Of a DNA stretch of 19,877 bases, positions 1-6,646 are shown one piece after another (positions within the stretch are counted from its first letter, which is position 1; each line of letters begins with the position of its first letter). The stretch lies in assembly GCA_900768035.1 (NCBI GenBank), contig CAAGBH010000011.1, positions 1 through 19,877 on the forward strand, read 5' to 3'. Source of the stretch: Clostridia bacterium. GTDB taxonomy: Bacteria > Bacillota > Clostridia > Oscillospirales > Acutalibacteraceae. The notes beneath the pieces are model-generated. The model was not told where the DNA came from. It ran no database searches and worked only from the letters and a program-made list of their open reading frames with translations. The translations under genes and the position numbers were made by a program.

Positions 1-21
1 TCGGTTTTATATTTTTGATAA

Positions 22-51
22 AAAAAGAACCAACCTTTCGGTCAGTTCTTT
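22..51 (-). terminator. Hairpin terminator beside the truncated tRNA-like 3' end
   Basis: Arms AAAGAAC (24-30) and GTTCTTT (45-51) pair, with a short inner CC/GG extension around a TTTC loop. Read on the minus strand the stem is followed by a T-rich run, as in an intrinsic terminator. It lies immediately downstream (minus sense) of the 16-bp tRNA 3'-end copy at 53-68, the same arrangement as the intact tRNA and its terminator at 223-255. Confidence 0.7.
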
Positions 52-52
52 C

Positions 53-68
53 TGGTGCGAGTGATGGG
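53..68 (-). repeat. 16-bp duplicate of the tRNA-Leu 3' end (truncated tRNA or att-like repeat)
   Basis: These 16 bases are identical and in the same orientation as 258-273, the last 16 bases of the tRNA-Leu gene. They cover exactly CCA, the discriminator base, the 3' acceptor strand and the 3' strand of the T stem; similarity stops at the T loop. The rest of a tRNA is absent, so this is not a functional tRNA gene. Duplication of a tRNA 3' end just downstream of the intact gene is the geometry left by tRNA-targeting integrases, but loss of a tandem tRNA copy would look similar. No integrase gene is visible. Confidence 0.75.
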
Positions 69-204
69 TGAGGTTGCGAGCGCGTCCGGTGGACGAAGCA
101 GCGAGCAAAACGAAGCGCCGCGGTCAAAATGCAAGCCGCGCTCCAAGCGAGCTTGGCTTTTGGTAACCGCAAGAGTGAAGACCCGAAGGTTCAAGTCCCG
201 CCAC
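69..204. other. GC-rich, highly folded segment between tRNA fragments (possible small mobile or structured element)
   Basis: By hand count 69-187 is about 60% GC, against AT-rich flanks. It has no convincing ORF. It contains the hairpin CGTCC-GGT-GGACG (83-95) and a long stem: GCGGT (120-124) with ACCGC (166-170), CAAAA (125-129) with TTTTG (158-162), and an inner CCAAG/CTTGG hairpin (143-156). At its right end GGTTCAAGTCCC (188-199) equals the T-arm core of the tRNA-Leu but lies in the opposite orientation. Its T stem pairs poorly, so it is not a tRNA itself. Function is unknown. Confidence 0.5.
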
Positions 205-222
205 AAATATACTTATAAAAAC

Positions 223-255
223 AAATAAGACCCACCATAAAGGTAGGTCTTATTT
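223..255 (-). terminator. Terminator of tRNA-Leu(GAG)
   Basis: AAATAAGACC (223-232) pairs with GGTCTTATTT (246-255), with a further ACC/GGT pairing nearer the loop. On the minus strand the stem is followed by a T-rich run. It begins 2 bases after the tRNA CCA end, so it should end the tRNA transcript. Confidence 0.8.
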
Positions 256-257
256 CT

Positions 258-341
258 TGGTGCGAGTGATGGGACTTGAACCCATACGTCGTTGACACAC
301 GCCCCTCAAACGTGCCTGTCTGCCTATTCCAGCACACTCGC
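258..341 (-). tRNA. tRNA-Leu (anticodon GAG)
   Basis: An 84-nt gene with encoded CCA that folds into a full class II cloverleaf. The acceptor stem is GCGAGTG/CACTCGC, the D stem CTG/CAG with the Leu-type AATAGGCAGA loop, and the anticodon stem CACGT/GCGTG. The anticodon loop is TTGAGGG (GAG), the long variable arm is GTC-AAC-GAC, and the T arm is ATGGG-TTCAAGT-CCCAT. It reads CTC and CTT leucine codons. It has its own promoter (373-401) and terminator (223-255), so it is transcribed separately from yebC upstream. Confidence 0.96.
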
Positions 342-348
342 AAATATC

Positions 349-367
349 GGCGCTCTTTTAAAGCGCC
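349..367 (-). other. Hairpin in the 5' leader of the tRNA-Leu precursor
   Basis: GGCGCT (349-354) pairs with AGCGCC (362-367) around a 7-nt loop. The predicted start of transcription is near 366, so the hairpin would form the very 5' end of the pre-tRNA, 7 bases before the mature 5' end. It has no following T-run, so it is not a terminator. A role in protecting the precursor or guiding RNase P is possible but unproven. Confidence 0.45.
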
Positions 368-372
368 ATATC

Positions 373-401
373 ATTATAACAAAATGGAATTACATTGTCA
401 A
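373..401 (-). promoter_or_regulatory. Consensus sigma-A promoter of tRNA-Leu
   Basis: On the minus strand there is a perfect -35 TTGACA (396-401), a 17-bp spacer and a perfect -10 TATAAT (373-378). Transcription should start near 366, about 25 bases before the mature tRNA. A 12/12 match fits a stable-RNA gene. Confidence 0.88.
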
Positions 402-431
402 CAAAAATTTTGAAATTTTTAAATATTGTTT

Positions 432-1160
432 TTATTCTTCCATTTCCCAGTTATGCCATACCGCCTGAACATCGTCATTTTCTTCAAGCATATCGATAAG
501 TTTTTCCATCTTAACAACCATATCGGCATCATCTATGGAAGTCATTGTTTGAGGAACATAACATACCTCTGCTGAAATGAATTTATATCCTTTTTCCTCT
601 AAAGCATCTCTGACAGTTCCCAAATCGTTAGGTTCGGTAGAAATTTCAAAAATTTCACCGTCAAATTCAAAGTCTTCTGCGCCTGCTTCGAGTGCATCTT
701 CCATTACGGTGTCTTCCTCTAAGCCGTCGGCTTCAATAACAATTATGCCCTTGCGGTCAAACATAAATGTAACCGAGCCTGACTGACCCAAATTACCGCC
801 GCATTTATCAAAATAATGGCGCATTTCACCGGCAGTACGGTTGCGGTTATCGGTCAAAGTTTCAACCACAACAGCAACACCGCAAGGACCGTAGCCCTCA
901 TAAACTAATTCTTCGTAATTGGTATTATCGCCATCGCCTGCGGCTTTTTTGATTATTCTTTCAATATTATCATTAGGCACATTTGCCGCCTTTGCCTTTG
1001 CGATAACATCCTTTAATTTACTGTTTTCGTTAGGGTTGGCGCCACCGCTTTTAACAACAACCGCAATTTCTCTGCCGATTTTTGTAAAAATTTTAGCCTT
1101 TGCAGCGTCGGTTTTTTCCTTTTTACGCTTAATATTACTCCATTTACTATGTCCTGACAT
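432..1160 (-). CDS. yebC: YebC/TACO1-family protein
   Basis: A 242-residue protein of the YebC/PmpR/TACO1 family, at the family's usual length. It opens with the signature MSGHSKWSNIKRKK and keeps the conserved segments VPNDNIERIIKKA, YEGYGPCGVA and ETLTDNRNRTAGEMRH. Members have been described both as transcription regulators and, more recently, as ribosome-associated factors that help translation of difficult sequences such as proline stretches; which applies here cannot be read from sequence. The ATG has GAAAGGAT about 8 bases upstream. It lies 27 bases downstream of dus on the same strand with no terminator between, so the two are probably co-transcribed. After its stop only an AT-rich palindrome (403-420) precedes the tRNA promoter. 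Confidence 0.95.
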   Translation of the reverse strand: MSGHSKWSNIKRKKEKTDAAKAKIFTKIGREIAVVVKSGGANPNENSKLKDVIAKAKAANVPNDNIERIIKKAAGDGDNTNYEELVYEGYGPCGVAVVVETLTDNRNRTAGEMRHYFDKCGGNLGQSGSVTFMFDRKGIIVIEADGLEEDTVMEDALEAGAEDFEFDGEIFEISTEPNDLGTVRDALEEKGYKFISAEVCYVPQTMTSIDDADMVVKMEKLIDMLEENDDVQAVWHNWEMEE

Positions 1161-1187
1161 AATATCAATCCTTTCAACCTGTAAATA

Positions 1188-2159
1188 TTACCACAAATCT
1201 TTGTTTTGTTCAAGTGCTATTTCAATTATTCTTTCGATATCTTTCATAGAGGAAATTTCACCGCACATACGCCTGATTGCCGCTGCTCCGTGAAGTCCCG
1301 TCATATACCAAGCGGTATGTTTTCTCGACTCCAATATTGCATTATGCGGGTCTTTATATTTATGCATAAGTTCCACTTGTCTTAGCAAAACCTCAAAGCG
1401 TTTTTTAAGACCGACAAGAGTATAATTTTCGCCCTTTAAAAAAGCGTTGATTTCCTCAAAAACAAAGGGATTTCCCTGTGCGGCACGACCTACCATAACA
1501 TAGTCACAGCCCGTGGTTTCATACATAAATTTTGCCGATTTTCCGTCTACCACGTCTCCGTTTGCCACAACAGGAATTTTAACCGATTTTTTAACATCTG
1601 CAATAGTCTTATAATCAACACCGGGAGCATACATCTGCATTCTTGTTCTGCCGTGAACAGTTATCATTTTAGCGCCCGCATTTTCGCATCTTTTTGCAAG
1701 TTCCACAGCCGTCAAACTGTCACTATCCCACCCTGTGCGCATTTTAACCGACACAGGAATATCCACCGCATTTACAACCGCTTTTACGATTTTTTCTGCT
1801 AAAACGGGGTCTTTCATTAAGGCACTTCCGCCGCCGTTTCCTGCCACTTTTGGCGCAGGGCAACCCATATTTATATCAATAAAATCAGGGCCAAATTCAA
1901 GTGCCTTTTTAGCGGCAACCGCCATTGTTTCGGGCTCTCTTCCAAAGAGTTGAGATGCAACCGGTCTTTCATTATCACTGCACGCAAGATATGTGAAAGA
2001 TTTTTTATCCCCTAAAGATACACCCTTAGAACTCGTGAGTTCACCGACAGTAAACCCGGCGCCGTATTCTTTACATATTTCTCTCATTGCTCTGTCGGCA
2101 ACACCAGCCATAGGAGCAAGAGCAGCAAAACCTTTAATTTCAATATTTCCTATCTTCAT
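1188..2159 (-). CDS. dus: tRNA-dihydrouridine synthase (DusB/NifR3 type)
   Basis: A 323-residue flavoenzyme that reduces uridine to dihydrouridine in tRNA using FMN and NAD(P)H. The TIM-barrel landmarks are present: APMAGVADRAMR near the N-terminus, then NMGCPAPKVAGNGGGSAL with the catalytic cysteine, then PVSVKMRTGWD, VHGRTR, VVANGDV and the FMN-phosphate-binding VMVGRAAQGNP. The start is set at the ATG at 2159 (MKIGNIEIKG), which matches family N-termini. A longer reading from 2195 would add 12 hydrophobic residues encoded by the promoter itself. No Shine-Dalgarno motif precedes this ATG, and the -10 box ends only 7 bases upstream, implying a leaderless transcript. First gene of the dus-yebC operon. 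Confidence 0.94.
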   Translation of the reverse strand: MKIGNIEIKGFAALAPMAGVADRAMREICKEYGAGFTVGELTSSKGVSLGDKKSFTYLACSDNERPVASQLFGREPETMAVAAKKALEFGPDFIDINMGCPAPKVAGNGGGSALMKDPVLAEKIVKAVVNAVDIPVSVKMRTGWDSDSLTAVELAKRCENAGAKMITVHGRTRMQMYAPGVDYKTIADVKKSVKIPVVANGDVVDGKSAKFMYETTGCDYVMVGRAAQGNPFVFEEINAFLKGENYTLVGLKKRFEVLLRQVELMHKYKDPHNAILESRKHTAWYMTGLHGAAAIRRMCGEISSMKDIERIIEIALEQNKDLW

Positions 2160-2166
2160 AAAAAGG

Positions 2167-2195
2167 ATTATACTTAAAAATATTAAAACTGTCAA
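2167..2195 (-). promoter_or_regulatory. Consensus promoter of the dus-yebC operon
   Basis: On the minus strand TTGACA (2190-2195), a 17-bp spacer and TATAAT (2167-2172) form a 12/12 match. Predicted +1 is about 2160, adjacent to the dus ATG at 2159. It is back to back with the polA promoter. Confidence 0.85.
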
Positions 2196-2213
2196 ATTTT
2201 TTATAAAAATATG

Positions 2214-2242
2214 GTGACATATTAAATAAATAGTGGTATAAT
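2214..2242 (+). promoter_or_regulatory. Promoter of polA and the downstream gene run
   Basis: GTGACA (2214-2219, 5/6 match), a 17-bp spacer and TATAAT (2237-2242), with TGG just before the -10 giving an extended -10. Predicted start is near 2249. The -35 boxes of this and the divergent dus promoter are 18 bases apart. Confidence 0.75.
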
Positions 2243-2276
2243 CTATTATGTATATGATAACTTGGAGGATAATAGG

Positions 2277-4799
2277 TTGAAACTACTTGCTATTGACGGT
2301 AACAGTCTTATAAACCGTGCATTTTACGGAATCAAACTTCTGACAACTAAAGACGGTCAGTATACCAATGCAGTTTACGGTTTTATCAATATTTTACACC
2401 GCCTTTTAGAACTCGAAAATCCCGACGGTGTGGCAGTGGCTTTTGACCTTAAAGCGCCGACGTTCCGTCATAAAGAGTATGCCGAATATAAAGCCGGCAG
2501 AAAAGGTATGCCCGAAGAACTGAGAAGCCAGATGCCTATTTTAAAAGAGTGGCTTATGCTTGCGGGTTATACCTGTATTGAATGTGAGGGCTTTGAAGCC
2601 GACGATATATTGGGAACTTTGGCAAATCTCTGCGAGCAAAGCGGTAACGAATGTGTTATCTCAACGGGTGACCGTGACTCTTTGCAGTTGGTTTCTGATT
2701 CAACAAAGGTTTTGCTTGCCGCAACCAAGATGGGCAAACCCGAGATTATCAATTATAACAAAGAAACATTATTTGAAAAATACGGTCTGTCACCCGAACA
2801 GATGATTGAACTAAAAGCCTTAATGGGTGACTCTTCGGACAACATACCAGGTGTTGCAGGCGTGGGTGAGAAAACCGCAACCGACCTTATAACCCGTTTT
2901 GAAAACATAGATAACATTTATCAAAATATAGAAACACTTGATATTAAAGACAGTGTGAGAAACAAACTGATAGCGGGAAAAGAATCGGCTTATATGAGTA
3001 AATTTTTGGGTACTATCTGCAAAACCGCTCCCATAAACCAAAATATTGAAGATTATAAAATAAAAGAGGCTGACGAAAAAGAACTTGCCCGACTTATGAC
3101 AAGGCTTGAGTTTTTCAAACTTTTGGAAAAAATGAATCTAAAAGCCGATAATTCTGTTTCGGATATGCGAAGCGAAGAACTGCCGAAAATCACAGTTTGT
3201 GACGAAATCAAACTTTCTGATTGTGCAACTGTTTTTGAGCAAAACGGTGAATATGCCGTCGTTAGCGGTGATTTTGTCTTTAAATGCACCGAGTCACAAA
3301 TAAAAGAAATTTTAGAAGATAATAATATTTCAAAAAAAGTTTACGATTATAAAACTTTTTATAAAAATTTCGGCGGTATAATAAATGTCCAATTTGACGC
3401 TATGCTTGCGGGTTATCTTTGCAATCCGTCGGCTTCTTCCTATGATGCCGAACGCTTGGCGACCGAATACGGCGCAGTAATGCCCGATATTTTAGGCAAT
3501 GCCGATGATATTATCAAAAGCGCCTGTCTTTTTGATGACACTTGCAAAAAATTGCAAGCGGAACTTGAAAAAACAAATCAACTAAGCCTTTTAAAAGAAA
3601 TTGAAATTCCGTTAGCAAAAGTTTTAGGCGATATGGAACTTAAAGGTTTCTTGGTTGACCTTGACGGACTTAAAAATATGTCAGCAGAACTGGCAGAGCG
3701 CATTGGAAAAATTGAAACCGAGATTTATTCCCTTGTGGGTTATGAATTTAACCTTAATTCCCCCAAGCAGTTAGGCGTGGCATTGTTTGAAAAATTAGGT
3801 CTTCCCTGTAAAAAGAAAACCAAAAGCGGTTATAGCACCAACGCTGAGGTTTTAGAAGAACTCAAAGACCAACACCCCGCCGTATCATTGCTTCTTGAAT
3901 ACCGCCAACTTGCAAAGTTGAAATCAACCTATACTGACGGTTTGCAGTCTTGCATAGCAGAGGACGGCAGAATACATTCAACCTTTAATCAGACCGAAGC
4001 GAGAACAGGCAGGATAAGTTCGCTCGAACCTAATTTGCAGAATATTCCCGTCCGCACAAACGAAGGAAAACGACTTCGTGAGTTCTTTATTGCAGACGAG
4101 GGCAAGGTTTTGGTTGATGCCGACTATTCGCAGATTGAACTTCGTGTCCTTGCAAGCATTTCGGGTGACGAGAATATGATATCCGCATTTAAAGAGGGTG
4201 TTGATATCCACACCGCCACAGCGGCTCAGGTTTTCGGTATGCCGACAGATATTGTTACCCCCGTTATGCGAAGCCGTGCAAAAGCGGTAAACTTCGGTAT
4301 CGTTTACGGTATCGGTGCATTTTCGCTTTCGAAAGATATCGGTGTTACCCGTAAAGAAGCGGATGGTTATATAAAATCATACTTGGCATCATATCCAAAG
4401 GTTGCTTCTTATATGGAAAACACCATAAACGAGGCAAAACTCAACGGCTATGTTACAACCCTTTTCGGCAGAAGAAGATATCTGCCCGAACTTGCAAGTT
4501 CCAACGGTATGCTTCGTGCTTTCGGTGAAAGGGTTGCAAGAAATGCTCCCATTCAAGGCACTGCAGCAGATATTATAAAACTTGCAATGATTAAGGTTTT
4601 TGATAAACTGTCATCAAGCGTTCCGTCAGCAAAACTTATTTTGCAAGTCCACGACGAACTTATCGTAGAATGTGATGAAAAAGATGCTAATGCGGTATGC
4701 GATATATTAAAAACCGAAATGGAAAATGCAGTTAAACTTAATGTTGACCTTATTGCCGACGGCAATTTCGGTAAAACGTGGTTAGAAAGTAAAGGCTAA
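2277..4799 (+). CDS. polA: DNA polymerase I
   Basis: An 840-residue Pol I that fills gaps in repair and removes RNA primers. The N-terminal 5' nuclease is intact (LLAIDGNSL, EADDILGTLA, STGDRDSLQLV, GDSSDNIPGV). The middle 3'-5' exonuclease fold keeps only traces such as FDAMLAGYLCNPS and lacks the acidic DxE motif, so proofreading is probably absent, as in Bacillus and Thermus Pol I. Polymerase motifs are complete: motif A around D616 (DYSQIELR), the O-helix RSRAKAVNFGIVYG, and motif C H792-D793-E794. The start is the TTG at 2277 because GGAGG (2264-2268) lies 8 bases before it; an upstream in-frame TTG at 2262 overlaps that binding site. The stop overlaps the next ATG (TAATG), suggesting translational coupling. 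Confidence 0.97.
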   Translation: MKLLAIDGNSLINRAFYGIKLLTTKDGQYTNAVYGFINILHRLLELENPDGVAVAFDLKAPTFRHKEYAEYKAGRKGMPEELRSQMPILKEWLMLAGYTCIECEGFEADDILGTLANLCEQSGNECVISTGDRDSLQLVSDSTKVLLAATKMGKPEIINYNKETLFEKYGLSPEQMIELKALMGDSSDNIPGVAGVGEKTATDLITRFENIDNIYQNIETLDIKDSVRNKLIAGKESAYMSKFLGTICKTAPINQNIEDYKIKEADEKELARLMTRLEFFKLLEKMNLKADNSVSDMRSEELPKITVCDEIKLSDCATVFEQNGEYAVVSGDFVFKCTESQIKEILEDNNISKKVYDYKTFYKNFGGIINVQFDAMLAGYLCNPSASSYDAERLATEYGAVMPDILGNADDIIKSACLFDDTCKKLQAELEKTNQLSLLKEIEIPLAKVLGDMELKGFLVDLDGLKNMSAELAERIGKIETEIYSLVGYEFNLNSPKQLGVALFEKLGLPCKKKTKSGYSTNAEVLEELKDQHPAVSLLLEYRQLAKLKSTYTDGLQSCIAEDGRIHSTFNQTEARTGRISSLEPNLQNIPVRTNEGKRLREFFIADEGKVLVDADYSQIELRVLASISGDENMISAFKEGVDIHTATAAQVFGMPTDIVTPVMRSRAKAVNFGIVYGIGAFSLSKDIGVTRKEADGYIKSYLASYPKVASYMENTINEAKLNGYVTTLFGRRRYLPELASSNGMLRAFGERVARNAPIQGTAADIIKLAMIKVFDKLSSSVPSAKLILQVHDELIVECDEKDANAVCDILKTEMENAVKLNVDLIADGNFGKTWLESKG

Positions 4800-5617
4800 T
4801 GAATATTTTATTTGTTTGCACAGGAAATACCTGCCGAAGCCCTATGGCTGAGGGGTATTTAAGTTCCAAAAAAGAAATAAACGTTAAAAGTTGCGGTCTT
4901 GCGGCTGACGGTTCGCCTGTTTCCCAAAACTCAAAAAAAGTTATGGCAGAAATAGGAATTGATATAGAAAACCACATTTCTAAACAAATAACCGCCAATT
5001 TAATAGACTGGGCGGACAGAATAATCTGTATGTCACATTCCCACTGCGAAATGCTGAAATCTATCGGCGTTAAGGCAGAGGTTTTGGGTAACGGTATTTG
5101 CGACCCATTTGGTTGCGATATTGAAACATACCGCCAATGCCGAGACGAAATCATTACTGAAATTGATAAACTTTTCGGTAAGTTTACAGTCTGCCAAATA
5201 AAACCGCAACACATAAAACAAATAGCCCTGCTCGAACAAGCGTGTTTTTCAACCCCTTGGAGTGAACAGGCTATAGAAGAAGCCTACAAATCGGGAACAA
5301 AATTCTTCGTAGCAGAAAAAAACGGCGCTGTTTTAGGGTATTTAGGAATTTCAGTTGTACTTGACGAGGGATATATCACCAATGTGGCGGTTTTCCCCGA
5401 ATACCGAAATCAAGGTGTTGCAACTAAACTTCTTGAAAATCTCTTTTGCTTTGCGAAAGAAAATTCACTCTCTTTTGTTTCACTTGAAGTCCGTCCGTCA
5501 AATGAGAACGCAATTTCTCTATACAGTAGGTTTGGCTTTAAAGAAGAAGGCAGGCGGAAAAATTTTTATACCAACCCAAAAGAAGATGCTCTTATATTAA
5601 CAAAAAGGTTTGATTAA
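4799..5617 (+). CDS. Fusion: low-molecular-weight (arginine) phosphatase domain + RimI-type N-acetyltransferase
   Basis: A 272-residue, two-domain protein in one uninterrupted frame. Residues 1-125 are a low-molecular-weight phosphatase: P-loop C7-TGNTC-R13-S14 and the general acid D102 in DPFG. The Thr at position 11 and the phrase CTGNTCRSPMAE are those of B. subtilis YwlE, a protein-arginine phosphatase. Residues ~129-272 are a GNAT domain of the RimI type: acetyl-CoA loop YRNQGVATKLL, then LEVRPSNENAISLY (E230), GF, and the C-terminal Y257 that corresponds to the family's catalytic tyrosine. RimI acetylates the N-terminal alanine of ribosomal protein S18. The gene overlaps the polA stop and sits 1 base before tsaD, the usual neighbour of rimI. 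The phosphatase domain is a little shorter than free-standing YwlE but looks complete. The arginine specificity is an inference. Confidence 0.88.
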   Translation: MNILFVCTGNTCRSPMAEGYLSSKKEINVKSCGLAADGSPVSQNSKKVMAEIGIDIENHISKQITANLIDWADRIICMSHSHCEMLKSIGVKAEVLGNGICDPFGCDIETYRQCRDEIITEIDKLFGKFTVCQIKPQHIKQIALLEQACFSTPWSEQAIEEAYKSGTKFFVAEKNGAVLGYLGISVVLDEGYITNVAVFPEYRNQGVATKLLENLFCFAKENSLSFVSLEVRPSNENAISLYSRFGFKEEGRRKNFYTNPKEDALILTKRFD

Positions 5618-5618
5618 T

Positions 5619-6626
5619 TTGAAAATTCTGGCGATTGAAAGTTCCTGCGACGAAACTTCGGTTGCAATAGTCGAAGACCGCAAGGTGCTTTCAAATGTAA
5701 TTTCAACCCAAATTGAAGAACATAAAATATATGGCGGAGTAGTTCCTGAAATTGCTTCCCGCCGTCACGCTGAGGCAATTTCTCATGTATGTGACAAGGC
5801 GTTAGAGGATGCTAACCTGAGTTTTGACGATATTGAGGCGGTAGCGGTCACCTTTGCACCCGGACTTATCGGTGCTTTGCTTGTTGGTGTCAACTTTGCA
5901 AAAGGGCTTGCAATGAGTTTGGGCGTTCCGCTTATCCCCGTTCATCATCTGCGCTCACATATTGCGGCAAATTATATTGCTCACCCCGATTTGGAACCAC
6001 CGTTCTTATGCCTTTTAGTTTCGGGCGGTAACACAGTTATTGCAGAGGTTACCGATTATACAAAATTCAATATTTTGGGCAGCACTTGTGACGATGCCGC
6101 AGGCGAATGTTTTGACAAAGCGGCTCGCTGTATGGGACTATCATACCCCGGCGGAGTTAATCTTGATAAAATCGCCACTTTGGCAGATAATAAAAAATAT
6201 CCTCTGCCTTTCCCAAAGGTTAGCACAGGAGAATTTGATTTCAGTTTTTCAGGTCTTAAAACCGCTGTTTTAAACCTTGTTCACAACGCAAACCAAAAAG
6301 GCGAAGAAATAGACGTTCCCGTAATTTGCGCCACCGTGCGTCAGCGAGTTTGCGATTTGCTTATAAATAATACATTATCTGCCGCCGAAAAATACGGTTA
6401 TAAAAAGATTGCCATAGCGGGCGGTGTTTCGGCAAATAGTGAACTTCGGGCGAGAATGGAAGAAGAATGTAAAAAAAGGAACTATTCTCTTTACTACCCA
6501 CCGCTTAAATATTGCGGAGACAATGCCGCAATGGTAGGCGCACAAGCGATTTATGAATATCGTGACGGCAACATTGCAGACTGTTCGCTCAATGCCACCG
6601 CCACATTACCGATAAATTACAGATAA
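5619..6626 (+). CDS. tsaD: tRNA N6-adenosine threonylcarbamoyltransferase TsaD
   Basis: A 335-residue Kae1/TsaD protein that transfers threonylcarbamoyl to A37 of ANN-decoding tRNAs, working with TsaB and TsaE. It shows the N-terminal AIESSCDETS, the GVVPEIASRRH segment, the metal-ligand motif HHLRSH, the ASKHA nucleotide-binding LLVSGGNT and IAGGVSANSELR, and the C-terminal metal-binding aspartate in CGDNAAMVGAQA. The start chosen is the TTG at 5619 with AAGG at 5605-5608; another in-frame TTG at 5610 has that motif only 1 base away. It directly follows the RimI fusion gene. tsaB and tsaE, often nearby in Firmicutes, are not in this window. Confidence 0.96.
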   Translation: MKILAIESSCDETSVAIVEDRKVLSNVISTQIEEHKIYGGVVPEIASRRHAEAISHVCDKALEDANLSFDDIEAVAVTFAPGLIGALLVGVNFAKGLAMSLGVPLIPVHHLRSHIAANYIAHPDLEPPFLCLLVSGGNTVIAEVTDYTKFNILGSTCDDAAGECFDKAARCMGLSYPGGVNLDKIATLADNKKYPLPFPKVSTGEFDFSFSGLKTAVLNLVHNANQKGEEIDVPVICATVRQRVCDLLINNTLSAAEKYGYKKIAIAGGVSANSELRARMEEECKKRNYSLYYPPLKYCGDNAAMVGAQAIYEYRDGNIADCSLNATATLPINYR

Positions 6627-6646
6627 TTTGCAAGGAAAGGATAACT

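Noticed and set aside
186..206. GGTTCAAGTCCCGCCAC as a plus-strand tRNA
   Set aside because: The T-stem pairs are mostly mismatched and no acceptor, D or anticodon arms are found upstream; treated as a tRNA-derived fragment.
403..420. AT-only palindrome after yebC as a terminator
   Set aside because: The stem has no GC pairs and would be very weak; it overlaps the region before the tRNA promoter, so it is not listed as a terminator.
2160..2195. Longer dus protein starting at 2195
   Set aside because: The extra 12 residues are encoded by the promoter region itself, are unrelated to family N-termini, and no binding site precedes that ATG.
3060..3660. Active 3'-5' proofreading domain in DNA polymerase I
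   Set aside because: The acidic DxE signature of exonuclease motif I is not visible, as in Bacillus and Thermus Pol I; this is a common loss and not a novelty.
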